Source of the DNA: Treponema sp.
Lineage (GTDB): Bacteria; Spirochaetota; Spirochaetia; Treponematales; Treponemataceae
Length of the DNA: 63,290 nt
Reading direction: 5' to 3'
Assembly (NCBI GenBank): GCA_017616165.1
Contig: JAFZYR010000038.1
Coordinates: forward strand, 1-63,290
Shown here: piece after piece, positions 43,143 through 52,302 of the stretch
Position numbering within the stretch: position 1 is the first letter of the stretch
Layout of the letters: the number at the start of each line of letters is the position of its first letter
The notes under the pieces: generated by a model
Told to the model about the DNA's origin: nothing
Database searches by the model: none
Seen by the model: only the letters and a program-made list of their open reading frames with translations
Made by a program: the position numbers and the translations under genes

Positions 43143-45363
43143 TTTTACCTCTGTTTAACAAAAAAGGTATTCTTGCAAAATAAAGCGAAAAAAAAATTGC
43201 TGCAAGAATAAGCGGAATAATCGCAAATATAATCAGATAAACCCTAGTCCTGAGCTTTTTAAACTGCTCTATATCATTTACCTTGTAAAGACTTGTGTCC
43301 CTTGTTGTCTTTGACTGAAGCTGCGCAAGCTCACTTTCTCCCTGAAGGTTTAATATACAGTTGGAAAGGAATTCAAAATTGCGGTAGTCGCCAAAGTCTC
43401 CGCCAATATAACCTGTCATAAGGGTGTTTACAAAATACTGATCAGGAATAACGATTATGTTTGAGTCTGTACAGGAGCCGTAATTATAAAGACCTGTAAG
43501 CTCTCCTGTTATCTGAGCTCCAATAATCTGTGTTCCGCTTTCGTGATTTTGTGCCGAATCCTGCTGGATTAAAAACGGATTAGTTTCTATAAGTCTTGTG
43601 GGACTTGCCCTGTCTGTTTTGTAGGTCCAGGCCGAAGGAGATGTAATAAGATACGGAACTGCATTCTGGCTTAAAGAAAGGCTTACCGGCCAGAACAAGG
43701 TCATTCCAAGCGTACAGTACTGCTGAGGCAAAAGACTGATCCACTGCGGATAGTTTAAAATTTCCTTTTGCTGAGTGCTCATTTCAAAAGGATTTTCATC
43801 ATCCCCTTCGTCAGAATACATTGTGATTCTGGCACAGCTTATATCTGCGGCAATAGTATCAGTAAAGATAACGCCCCAGTTTTCGAGCATTTCTACAAGG
43901 TTTGTTTTTTTATTTGCGGTAATGCTCCAATCCTCTTCTATGCTGCAGCTGTAGGGACTTACTGCAAATAGTGCGTTTCCCTTTTGTTCAAGGATATAAT
44001 TTTCTATGGCAATTGCATTTTCAATGTTGATTTCGCTGTCGCCTATTACAAACAGCGGGCCTGTGCATAAGCTAAGGTTTGTAACAAAGGCAGGGTCTTC
44101 TATATAAAGAGGATTTGCAACTATGCCCTGTGAATTGAGCCATGGAATAATAAAGCCGTAATCATCGTAAAGCGACATTCCGTTGCCTATTATGATGTTT
44201 ACTGCAAAGCTTTGTCCCGAAATTAAGCTTCGTACACGCATGTCAAAATCATATTCAAGAGTCTGCGAGGACATAATAAAAGGAATGAGCTGAACATTTC
44301 CCTTGTATTCCATAACGATTGCAGAATAAACGTTTATAAACTCTGTGGAATTGGTACCGCTTTTCTGCAGCTGCTGGCTTGTAATTCCGTAATTTTGAAG
44401 CAGTGTATTTATGTCGCTGTCCTTGTCCGGGTCTTTAATTGTATAGCGTATTTTAGAGCTCAAAAGTGAATAAGAGCTTATAAAGTCTGTAACATCGCGA
44501 ATCTGAGGATAAAGCTTGGAAAGTGAACCCGAGCGGTAGTATGTAATTTTAAGCTGGTCATCAAGGGAGTCGACAAGTTTTTTTGTATAGCTGTTTACCG
44601 AATAAGATTTGTTTTTGGAAAAGTCCAGCCTTTTGTAAAAACGGGTTGAATTGAGCATTAATAAGGCTGTAAGAATTAGTATTCCTAAATAGAAAAACCT
44701 CTGCTGTTTATTAAACTGCCTGCCCTTTTTGATTTCTACAGTCATGTAAGTAAGATATATGAATAAAGCGGCACAAATACTGAGCCATAAAATATCGCGT
44801 GTATCAATAATTCCCTTGGAGGCTGCATCAAAGTGCCAGGCAAAGCTTAGGGTACGGCAAAGGCCCGAAAGCACAGAGTTTAGATTAAGATAAAGCGGAA
44901 CAACGTGAATTGAATTAAACACAGCCAGCAAAAGTGCGGAAATTACAAAGGAAGCAATACTGTTAGTAAAAAGCTCGTTTATAAAAAGGCATAGGCTTAT
45001 TACGGCGGCTCCGTAAAACAAAAGACAGATAAGTCCTGTAAAAATCTGGCCTGGGTCTGTGTCTCCAAAATAATTTAAGGTAAGGCAGACCGGCAGCATC
45101 ATAAGAATTATGATTGTGTATTCAAGCAGAATGCGGGCAAAGTTTAATAAAAGCTTTTTGAGTCGTGGTCTTGGAATAAAGTCGTCGTAAATGCTTATTG
45201 ATTTTTTATAGCACAGAGCCGGAATTACGATAATGCAGATATAAGGGGCGTTTGAAAAATAAGAAAGCAGATCTGTAGAGCCTGAGCCTGCAAAAAACTG
45301 CCCTTTTATAAAAAACATTGCCGAGGTAAATACTGAAAAAAGGATTGCAGAAAAAAGAGTCAT
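43135..45363 (-). CDS. fused ABC-2 permease and GldG-like auxiliary protein
   Basis: 742 residues. The N-terminal ~240 residues contain six membrane helices of an ABC-2 permease (GldF-like). They are followed by a GldG/ABC_transp_aux extracytoplasmic domain (about 255-700, starting LDFSKNKSYSVNSYTKKLVDSL with KITYYRSGSL; later VFVIGDSEINIENAIAIENYI) and a final membrane helix. In other bacteria these are separate genes (gldF, gldG). The ATPase gene overlaps by 4 bases and DUF4340 by 8, so all three are coupled. Cargo unknown; no gliding genes are nearby. Confidence 0.87.
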   Translation of the reverse strand: MTLFSAILFSVFTSAMFFIKGQFFAGSGSTDLLSYFSNAPYICIIVIPALCYKKSISIYDDFIPRPRLKKLLLNFARILLEYTIIILMMLPVCLTLNYFGDTDPGQIFTGLICLLFYGAAVISLCLFINELFTNSIASFVISALLLAVFNSIHVVPLYLNLNSVLSGLCRTLSFAWHFDAASKGIIDTRDILWLSICAALFIYLTYMTVEIKKGRQFNKQQRFFYLGILILTALLMLNSTRFYKRLDFSKNKSYSVNSYTKKLVDSLDDQLKITYYRSGSLSKLYPQIRDVTDFISSYSLLSSKIRYTIKDPDKDSDINTLLQNYGITSQQLQKSGTNSTEFINVYSAIVMEYKGNVQLIPFIMSSQTLEYDFDMRVRSLISGQSFAVNIIIGNGMSLYDDYGFIIPWLNSQGIVANPLYIEDPAFVTNLSLCTGPLFVIGDSEINIENAIAIENYILEQKGNALFAVSPYSCSIEEDWSITANKKTNLVEMLENWGVIFTDTIAADISCARITMYSDEGDDENPFEMSTQQKEILNYPQWISLLPQQYCTLGMTLFWPVSLSLSQNAVPYLITSPSAWTYKTDRASPTRLIETNPFLIQQDSAQNHESGTQIIGAQITGELTGLYNYGSCTDSNIIVIPDQYFVNTLMTGYIGGDFGDYRNFEFLSNCILNLQGESELAQLQSKTTRDTSLYKVNDIEQFKKLRTRVYLIIFAIIPLILAAIFFSLYFARIPFLLNRGKND

Positions 45364-46067
45364 TTTTGTGCCTCCTGCGTAATCCTTATAAATTCATTTT
45401 CGATATTGTTCAGATTTTTTACCTGATGCAGTTCTCCCTGGTGCATTATGTAAGCCTTGCTGCAAAGCTGATTTACTTCGCTAAGGATATGAGTTGAAAC
45501 AAGAATTGTTTTTTGTTCACCAAGCATTTTGATATATTTTCTGAGTGTAAGTATCTGGGCAGGATCAAGTCCGCTTACCGGTTCGTCAAGAATGAGGTTT
45601 GGCGGATTATGAATGAGCGCCTGTGCAAATGAAACCCTTTGCTGCTGGCCTTTAGATAGATTTTTTATCTTATTGTGTAAAAATTCAGACAGCGAAAAAT
45701 CCTTAGAAAGCTTTTCTATTCGTTTTTGCGCTTCTGTTTTGTTTAAGTTGTGACAGGCAGCAGCATAAAGTAAAAAGTCATAAACCTTAAGCTCTGGCGG
45801 CAGGCTTGAAATTTCTGGGAGATAGCCGCAAAGCTCCATAGCTTTTTGAGGCTCTTGAGTAATATCAGTCTGGTCAATAATAATGCTTCCCGAAAGCGGA
45901 TAATGAAAGCCGCAGATTGCCTTGAGTACGGTAGTTTTTCCTGAACCGTTTGGTCCTACAAGCGCTGCAATTTCACCCTTTTCTACTTTGAAGGAAACAT
46001 TTTTTACGCAGAACGAGTTTTTTGAATGAGGTTTATACTGCTTGCAAAAATCCTTAACTTCTATCAT
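45360..46067 (-). CDS. ABC transporter ATP-binding protein (GldA-like)
   Basis: 235 residues. Walker A GPNGSGKTT is at residues 38-46. The LSKGQQQRVSFAQALIH signature, Walker B NLILDEPVSGLDP and the switch VSTHIL are intact. The GSIIIDQTDITQEPQKAMELCGYLPE Q-loop region has the style of ABC-2 exporters. It powers the fused permease encoded downstream (4-base overlap). It follows rnz by 7 bases, so it may be cotranscribed with it. Confidence 0.94.
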   Translation of the reverse strand: MIEVKDFCKQYKPHSKNSFCVKNVSFKVEKGEIAALVGPNGSGKTTVLKAICGFHYPLSGSIIIDQTDITQEPQKAMELCGYLPEISSLPPELKVYDFLLYAAACHNLNKTEAQKRIEKLSKDFSLSEFLHNKIKNLSKGQQQRVSFAQALIHNPPNLILDEPVSGLDPAQILTLRKYIKMLGEQKTILVSTHILSEVNQLCSKAYIMHQGELHQVKNLNNIENEFIRITQEAQK

Positions 46068-46074
46068 TTTGCTT

Positions 46075-47001
46075 TTAGTCTATATAAGGAATATCAATAT
46101 TCATCCTGTCGCGGCTAAGCTCTGATTTTGGCCATACAGCACGTGCCTGTTCCAAAAGCTTATCAAGCTCACGGTCGGTATAACGCGGACTGTAATGAAT
46201 CATGCACATGCGTCTTACCTCGGCATCGCGGGCTATTGTTGCTGCCTGACTTGCAGTCATATGCTTTTTTTCCTTTGCCTGGTCTATTAGCTCATCTTCA
46301 AACATACCTTCGCAGATTAAAAGGTCCGAACCCTTTACCTCGGGAGCAATATTTGACTTATACAAGGTGTCTGTTACAAAGCTGAACTTGCGTCCGCTGC
46401 GTTTTGGTCCGAGCACCTGCTCCGGTTTTACGGTTGTTCCGTCTGCCGCCTCTACTTCAAAGCCCTGTTGAAGCTGTGCCCAAAGCGGTCCACATGGAAC
46501 TCCAAGCTCCTGTGCCTTTTGAGGATTAAATTCTCCTGGGCGGTCAAGCTCTTCAAGAGTATAGCCTACGCAGGTTTTTGTATGGTCCAAAGGAAATGCG
46601 CGTATATAAAAATCCTTGCCTGAATGAACTACGCAGGGAGCCTTAATTTCCTGAACGATGATTGGATAATTAATATACATATCAAGCACCTTGCGGCTTG
46701 TTTCTACGTACTCCTTGATTTTAGGAGGACCGTAAATATAAAGCGGTTCTGTTCTGTCCACCTGAGATGTAAGCATTAAAATGCCTGGAAGTCCTGTAAC
46801 ATGGTCTGCATGGGTATGCGAAATAAAAATTGCATCAATTTTTTTCCATTTGAGGTTGAGCCGTCTTAAGCTTACCTGAGTTCCTTCGCCGCAGTCAAAA
46901 AGAAAAAGATTTCCTTCCCTGCGCAAAAGTACTGATGTCAAATGTCTATATGGTAAGGGCATCATGCCGCCGCAGCCCAGAATAAATGCTTCCATGTTCA
47001 T
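46075..47001 (-). CDS. rnz: ribonuclease Z
   Basis: Endonuclease that removes tRNA 3' trailers, relevant here because the tRNAs lack encoded CCA. 308 residues. HTHADH at residues 62-67 is the metal site. LFDCGEGTQVSLRR is the family motif at 34-47. The exosite-like region and the C-terminal MIHYSPRYTD motif are present. Start MNM at 47001; TATTAT ends only six bases upstream and there is no ribosome binding site, so the mRNA could be leaderless. First gene of the stretch leading into the ABC system. Confidence 0.93.
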   Translation of the reverse strand: MNMEAFILGCGGMMPLPYRHLTSVLLRREGNLFLFDCGEGTQVSLRRLNLKWKKIDAIFISHTHADHVTGLPGILMLTSQVDRTEPLYIYGPPKIKEYVETSRKVLDMYINYPIIVQEIKAPCVVHSGKDFYIRAFPLDHTKTCVGYTLEELDRPGEFNPQKAQELGVPCGPLWAQLQQGFEVEAADGTTVKPEQVLGPKRSGRKFSFVTDTLYKSNIAPEVKGSDLLICEGMFEDELIDQAKEKKHMTASQAATIARDAEVRRMCMIHYSPRYTDRELDKLLEQARAVWPKSELSRDRMNIDIPYID

Positions 47002-47054
47002 AATGCTATAATATCAAAAATGAGGAAAAAATAAAAGTAAGATGAAATCATGAG

Positions 47055-47150
47055 GAAAAACAAAAATGCTCCCGCTGTATCGCGTCTGTCAAACAGCCAT
47101 CGTGGCGTATAAGGTATTTGACTCGCTTCGCTCACGCATTTTTGTTTTTC
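47055..47150. repeat. inverted-repeat element between MATE gene and rnz
   Basis: GAAAAACAAAAATGC at 47055-47069 is the exact reverse complement of GCATTTTTGTTTTTC at 47136-47150. The 66-base interior contains short internal pairings such as CTGTCAAACAG at about 47085. It lies just after the MATE stop codon. It could be a large terminator or a small miniature element. Confidence 0.75.
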
Positions 47151-47159
47151 AAGTGTCAA

Positions 47160-48524
47160 TTAATTTGTTGTGATCTTTCGCATATAAATATTATAACTTA
47201 TAATATTTGCGATAAATGTAAGGATCCAGCTGATCGGATAGGTAATGAAAATCATAAATGGGGTGTGGAATTGAGGGAGCTGGAAGATGGTGAAAAGCCA
47301 GATTATGCGGAAAAGGCAGGCGCCTACGAGGGAAGAAATTGTTGGAGTCAGGGAGTGGCCTATACCTCTAATGCAGTTGGCCATGCCGTCCATCATGCCG
47401 CACAGGCAGTAGGTGGTAAAGATTACCCAAAGGCGGCTCATTCCCATTTCTATAACCTCGGGGTTTGTAGAAAATATGCCTATAAGCTTACGACCACAGG
47501 CAAGCATTGGCAGGCTCAGGGCATTTCCAATTACAATAATACAAATCTGAGAAATGATTACTACCCTTTTTATTCTGTCTGGACGTCGAGCCCCCATGTT
47601 CTGCGAACAGAAGGTCAATGAGCCCTGTGAAAAGCCGTTCATTGCTGTATAAACAAAGCCTTCAAGGTTTACTGCAGCAGCGTTTCCTGCAACCAAGATT
47701 GCACCAAAGGAATTGACTGAAGACTGGATTATAACGTTTGAAAAAGAAAACATTATTCCCTGAAAGCCGGCTGGTAATCCTATTTTTACAATCTTTGCAA
47801 GAATATGTGTGTCAATTTTTAGCTTTTTAATATTCAGATGAAAGGCAGATTCTTCACGTACAAGCAGATAGATGACACAACTGGCAGCAAAGCACTGTGA
47901 AATAACTGTAGCCCAGGCAACTCCGGCAACATCAAGCTTAAAGCGTATTACAAAAACAAGGTTGAGGCACAGGTTTATAATTCCGGCAGTAAAAAGAATG
48001 TATAGCGGACGCTTGGTGTCCCCCTTGGATCTTAGCAGAGCACTTCCAAAGTTATAAATCATTGTTGCTGTAATTCCGCCAAAGTAGATTCTAAGGTAAA
48101 TGGCTGCAAGCTCCAGCACCTGAGCCGGCGACTGCATGAGCTTAAGTATAAATCTTGTAAAGCATACACCAACTGTAGTAAGAATTACACCGCTTATAAG
48201 CGAAAGCAGCATGGAGGTATGAACGGTCTGTTCAAGTCTGTCATCTCTTCCTGCACCAAAATAATTTGCAGAAACAACGTTTGTTCCTATGGAAAGCCCC
48301 ATAAAAAGGTTTACAAGCAGATTTATGAGAGAGCCGACAGAACCGACTGCAGCAAGTGAATTATCCCCTGCAAATCTGCCGACAACAACAACATCTGCGG
48401 CATTAAACAGCAGCTGTAACAGGCTTGATAAAATAAGTGGAATTGAAAATTTTAAAAGCTTACCCAGGATGGGCCCCTGAGTCATATCTATCTGATTAGA
48501 GCTTTTTATAACTCCTGCACTCAT
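47160..48524 (-). CDS. MATE-family multidrug/Na+ antiporter
   Basis: 454 residues in about 12 membrane segments. DMTQGPILGKLLKFSIPLIL is the family opening and NAADVVVVGRFAGDNSLAAVG is the conserved first-helix motif; a repeated half follows (GLPAGFQGIMFSFSNVIIQSSVNSFG). Exports cationic or lipid-like substrates in exchange for Na+ or H+; substrate unknown. The start overlaps the preceding small gene by 4 bases. Confidence 0.93.
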   Translation of the reverse strand: MSAGVIKSSNQIDMTQGPILGKLLKFSIPLILSSLLQLLFNAADVVVVGRFAGDNSLAAVGSVGSLINLLVNLFMGLSIGTNVVSANYFGAGRDDRLEQTVHTSMLLSLISGVILTTVGVCFTRFILKLMQSPAQVLELAAIYLRIYFGGITATMIYNFGSALLRSKGDTKRPLYILFTAGIINLCLNLVFVIRFKLDVAGVAWATVISQCFAASCVIYLLVREESAFHLNIKKLKIDTHILAKIVKIGLPAGFQGIMFSFSNVIIQSSVNSFGAILVAGNAAAVNLEGFVYTAMNGFSQGSLTFCSQNMGARRPDRIKRVVIISQICIIVIGNALSLPMLACGRKLIGIFSTNPEVIEMGMSRLWVIFTTYCLCGMMDGMANCIRGIGHSLTPTISSLVGACLFRIIWLFTIFQLPQFHTPFMIFITYPISWILTFIANIISYNIYMRKITTN

Positions 48525-48745
48525 AAATCCTCTAAAAGCTCACGGAAAAAGTGATTCTCAACTTTTGCATGATTCATAAGGTCTCCGTAAGACTCAAATC
48601 TTTTTCCTTCATAAAGCTGCCCAAAGACTATAAATTCTTTCCCGCTGTCATCCTTGTCATAATTCAGGACATACGTTTTTCCTTTGAAAACAAACTCAAA
48701 CTCTTTCTTGGACTGTATGTAATAATAAATATCGTCTTTGGTCAT
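48521..48745 (-). CDS. small soluble protein, unknown function
   Basis: 74 residues, charged, with predicted alternating strands and helices (FVFKGKTYVLNYDKDDSGKE; LMNHAKVENHFFRELLEDL). No signal peptide. No family recognised. Its stop overlaps the MATE start (ATGA), which supports a real, translationally coupled gene. No clear ribosome binding site precedes ATG 48745. Confidence 0.65.
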   Translation of the reverse strand: MTKDDIYYYIQSKKEFEFVFKGKTYVLNYDKDDSGKEFIVFGQLYEGKRFESYGDLMNHAKVENHFFRELLEDL

Positions 48746-48833
48746 ATGAATGCTATTTTAATTACTTATATAATTAATAGCAACCACATTATTCATATAG
48801 GCGCAAGGTATATATTTATGATATTATCAACAT

Positions 48834-49787
48834 ATGAGTAAAATTAAAGATGTAAGTGATAAAATAAAAAATTCAGTCGGCACTGTTTTTAAGGGGGACG
48901 AAAATATCGTAGACATGATCCTTGCTGCTGTTTTTGCGGGTGGACATGTTCTGCTTGAGGATGTTCCTGGAACCGGTAAAACCGTACTTGCCAAATCTAT
49001 TGCAAAATCTACAGGGCTTGATTTCAGCCGCATTCAGTGTACACCGGACCTTATGCCTTCGGACGTAACCGGAAGCTCTGTATGGCTGCCTGCAAAATCA
49101 GAATTTGAATTCCGAGCCGGACCTGTAATGTCCAATATTGTTCTTGTGGACGAGCTTAATCGTGCAACACCGCGTACTCAGTCTGCATTGCTTGAGGCTA
49201 TGGCAGAAGGTCAGATAAGCGTTGATGGAAAACGCCATGAGCTTTCAAAGCCTTTTTTTGTAATTGCAACCGAAAACCCTGTCGAATCAGAAGGTACCTT
49301 CCCTCTGCCGGAAGCACAAAAGGACCGTTTTATGCTTTGTCTTTCCATCGGTTATCCAAATAAGGCAGAAGAAATGTCTATCATTACAGCACAGCGCACG
49401 CTTGTTCATCCTGTAGAGTCTGTAAAGGCTGTAGTTTCAAAGGACGAGATTCTTGCCTGCATGGAAGAAGCCGTAAACATTCACGTGGACGAAGCAGTTA
49501 TGGAATATCTTCTTTCACTTGTAGAGGCAACCAGAACCAACGAAAGCCTTACAGCAGGTATTTCTCCGCGAGGTTCCATTGCCTTGTATAAGGCTGCGCA
49601 GGCTCTTGCCGCTGTAAAGGGACGCTCTTATGTTACACCGGAGGATATAAAGGCTCTTGCACTCCCCGTTTTCCGCAAGCGTATTATCTTAAAGGGAGAT
49701 GCAATTATAAAAGGTCTTACCGCAGAAAGCATAATCCGTCAGATTATAGAAGCTGTTCCGGTTCCGGATTTTAAGGCTCATGTATAA
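48834..49787 (+). CDS. MoxR-family AAA+ ATPase
   Basis: 317 residues. Walker A VPGTGKT is at residues 44-50, Walker B NIVLVDELNRATPRTQ, sensor VIATENPVESEGTFPLPEAQ, arginine-finger region AQKDRFML, and the C-terminal lid. MoxR proteins act as chaperones in assembling or activating other complexes, and here are paired with DUF58 and a membrane protein as usual. A TATGAT at 48817-48822 lies 11 bases before the ATG and no ribosome binding site is seen, suggesting a leaderless mRNA. It overlaps the next gene by one base (TAATG). Confidence 0.94.
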   Translation: MSKIKDVSDKIKNSVGTVFKGDENIVDMILAAVFAGGHVLLEDVPGTGKTVLAKSIAKSTGLDFSRIQCTPDLMPSDVTGSSVWLPAKSEFEFRAGPVMSNIVLVDELNRATPRTQSALLEAMAEGQISVDGKRHELSKPFFVIATENPVESEGTFPLPEAQKDRFMLCLSIGYPNKAEEMSIITAQRTLVHPVESVKAVVSKDEILACMEEAVNIHVDEAVMEYLLSLVEATRTNESLTAGISPRGSIALYKAAQALAAVKGRSYVTPEDIKALALPVFRKRIILKGDAIIKGLTAESIIRQIIEAVPVPDFKAHV

Positions 49788-50866
49788 TGATTAAGCCTGC
49801 TTCTGCTATCAAATCAACCCTTTATTTCTCAATTTTTGCAATTTTGTTTTTGCCTTATAAATTTGTTCAGGCAATTGCAATCAGTGCGCTGCTCATAATA
49901 GCAGTAAGCTATATCTGGGCACGCGCTTTAAGCAAGGGAATTAAGGTTGAACGAGACGAAGCAGAAATTAAAACAGTTTCCTACGAAAGGCTCACAATTT
50001 CTTTTACAATAAAAAATGAATCAGCTTTTCCTGCCCTTATGTGCTTTGTGCTTGATAATATTCCCTTTCTCCATGTATTTGAAAAGCAGAATCAAAGGCT
50101 GTTTAAGCTGCGTGCACATGAAAAAAAGACAATATTTTACCAGGCAAATGCCCTGCAGCGCGGGCTTTATACTGCAGGACCAATTATTGTAAAAACAAAT
50201 GATCCGCTTGGACTTTTTGATATAGACTTGGAATTTGAATGTACCCAGCGTATTTTAGTACGTCCTGCGCGTATTCAGCTTAAGACAAATGCTCATCCGG
50301 GACTTCCTCAGGGAAATATTAAAATTAATAATCCGATTTATGAAGACATTACTATGCGACGCTGCCTTAGGGAATATAAAAACGGTGATGAGCTTAAGCG
50401 TATAAACTGGCGTGCCAGTGCAAAATACAATTCGCTTTTTACAAATGAATACGAAGACACCTTTGATGCACCATTTTTTGTTTTCTTAAATCTTGCAAAG
50501 GATGATTATCCGCTTAATCAGTGTCATGAACAGGGAGAAAAAGCAATAGAAATTGCCGCAAGCATTGTAAATACTGCAGCAAGGCTCAAGCAGCGCTGTG
50601 GTTTTGCGGCCTATGGCTCTGCATTTCCTTTTATAAAGCCGGGTGAAAATCAGGCAGATTGCATTCTGGATATTCTTTCCCTCATTCAGATGGAAAACGG
50701 TTCGCTTGATTATGACCCCGAGGTTAAATTAAAGCAGGAGCTTTCTACAGGAACTTTACTTTTTGTTGTAGGGCCAAAGGAAGTAAGCCTTTACAATGAT
50801 AAAATAGGCTCCGGTCAATATGGTGTAACGACACAGACTCTTGGAATTATGAGGGATATCAAATGA
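49787..50866 (+). CDS. DUF58 domain protein with membrane anchor
   Basis: 359 residues. Two adjacent hydrophobic segments (residues about 10-45) are followed by a beta-rich region and the DUF58 domain with RCLREYKNGDELKRINWRAS. The domain then continues to a VWA-like fold (FFVFLNLAKDDYPL). The protein probably has its C-terminus in the cytoplasm. Partner of MoxR. The start overlaps the MoxR stop and the next gene's start overlaps its stop, so all three genes are coupled. Confidence 0.9.
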   Translation: MIKPASAIKSTLYFSIFAILFLPYKFVQAIAISALLIIAVSYIWARALSKGIKVERDEAEIKTVSYERLTISFTIKNESAFPALMCFVLDNIPFLHVFEKQNQRLFKLRAHEKKTIFYQANALQRGLYTAGPIIVKTNDPLGLFDIDLEFECTQRILVRPARIQLKTNAHPGLPQGNIKINNPIYEDITMRRCLREYKNGDELKRINWRASAKYNSLFTNEYEDTFDAPFFVFLNLAKDDYPLNQCHEQGEKAIEIAASIVNTAARLKQRCGFAAYGSAFPFIKPGENQADCILDILSLIQMENGSLDYDPEVKLKQELSTGTLLFVVGPKEVSLYNDKIGSGQYGVTTQTLGIMRDIK

Positions 50867-52302
50867 AAACCATGCTTGAGCTTCGATATTCACATAAGTT
50901 TGCAGAACGCTTCCTCATATTTTTGACCATAGCCTCCTTTTTCTGCTGTCTTTTAAGTCTTTTACGCGACCTTACAATCAATACAAAAGAGGTAATAAAT
51001 TATTTAACAATAATTATTACTGCCGTATATTCTGTATTTGCCTTTGGGATTATCGCAATTTTCTTTAATGAAAATACCAGAAGCGGAACCTTTATACGCA
51101 TGACAGTGTATTTTACAATTGCTGCAGGGCTAATTTCCTATTTTATCCGTGCTTTTGTAAGCTTTCCGATAATGCTTTTGATTTCTTTTGCCATGTTCAT
51201 CCTTTATAAAAAGTATTTTGAAGCCTTTTTTGAACATGACGGCTTTGAAAAACAGTGTGCAAATAAAAATAATAATTCTGGCCTTACCAAAGAGCTTTAT
51301 GATTACAATATTCATTTGAGCGGAGCTGCCGAAGGCTACCGTCAAAACAGAACGATTCTTGTTATTCTGGTAATAATTCTTTTGATTCTTACGGGGCTTA
51401 CTATTTCCAACGGGAATGGCCCTTCCGTGCTGTCTGTGAGCCTGCTTTTTACATTCATAATCTGTTTGTATTCAAATCTGTTTATTTATTCACATTATAT
51501 ACGCGAGGCTGTTTATGCTTCAGACGGCTTTGTAAATGTCTTTGATTTTAGATTTAAGATTATTGGAATAAGCCTCATTATTTTTGCCTGCTGCTTTTTA
51601 ATAAGCCTTGCTGTTTCTTCAAATCATTCTCCGCTCAAGCTTTCTTATCTGCTGTTTTTCCTTAAGTTTATTAAAAAGCCGGATACTCCTGCCAATTATG
51701 AATACAAGGATGTTGTAAATGATGATATAATTGCCAAAAGATTAAGGGAATTCCAGAGCTTTCAGACTGCAGTTGAAGAAGGTCAAGACAATAAGGGAAC
51801 CTTTACCTTTGCCATAATTTGCGGGGCTTTATTTGCAATAGGAATACTCTGGTATTTTATAAGTCCGTTCTTTAAGAAGGCCTGGAGAAAATATTTCCGC
51901 GGTGTTAGCTTTAAGGCAATTTTCAAGCGATTTTTTGGCCAGATAAAAACTATGTTCAAGGGTTTGTTCACTAAAAAAAGAAGATTCAAGCCTGTAAATA
52001 CAGAAAACTCTCGTCGGTTCAGCAAGGACATGGAAGAATTCCTTAAGACTGTAAAAAAGTCAAAGGAAAAAAAGGCAGAGCTGGACAGACTTACAAAGCA
52101 ATTTATGAAGGTTATTGACTGGGGAAGTTCGCAGGGTGTTGAATATACAAAAAATCTGGCACCGGCTGAATATACCCAAGTCCTGAATAATGAAAATGCG
52201 GTCAAGGCAGGCATTCTTTTTGAAAAAGCCTTGTATGATAAGGAATGTCTTTCAAAGGAAGAAGAAAACGAGTTTATTCGTTGTGTTGGAGAATTACAAT
52301 AA
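50863..52302 (+). CDS. membrane protein with DUF4129-like C-terminus
   Basis: 479 residues. Five or more membrane segments lie in the first 270 residues. A further helix is at about 305-325 and a basic cytoplasmic segment follows (RKYFRGVSFKAIFKRFFGQ). The last ~80 residues (APAEYTQVLNNENAVKAG, then LFEKALYDKECLSKEEENEF) match the pattern of DUF4129, found at the C-terminus of TgpA-type transglutaminases. A transglutaminase core with Cys-His-Asp is not visible. This suggests a TgpA-like protein without the enzyme domain. Third gene of the MoxR-DUF58 operon; its stop is inside the next start (TAATG). Confidence 0.78.
   Translation: MKTMLELRYSHKFAERFLIFLTIASFFCCLLSLLRDLTINTKEVINYLTIIITAVYSVFAFGIIAIFFNENTRSGTFIRMTVYFTIAAGLISYFIRAFVSFPIMLLISFAMFILYKKYFEAFFEHDGFEKQCANKNNNSGLTKELYDYNIHLSGAAEGYRQNRTILVILVIILLILTGLTISNGNGPSVLSVSLLFTFIICLYSNLFIYSHYIREAVYASDGFVNVFDFRFKIIGISLIIFACCFLISLAVSSNHSPLKLSYLLFFLKFIKKPDTPANYEYKDVVNDDIIAKRLREFQSFQTAVEEGQDNKGTFTFAIICGALFAIGILWYFISPFFKKAWRKYFRGVSFKAIFKRFFGQIKTMFKGLFTKKRRFKPVNTENSRRFSKDMEEFLKTVKKSKEKKAELDRLTKQFMKVIDWGSSQGVEYTKNLAPAEYTQVLNNENAVKAGILFEKALYDKECLSKEEENEFIRCVGELQ

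Noticed and set aside
47118..47621. Plus-strand open frame of 167 codons opposite the MATE gene
   Set aside because: It begins inside the inverted-repeat element and runs antisense to conserved MATE coding sequence; low-complexity product.
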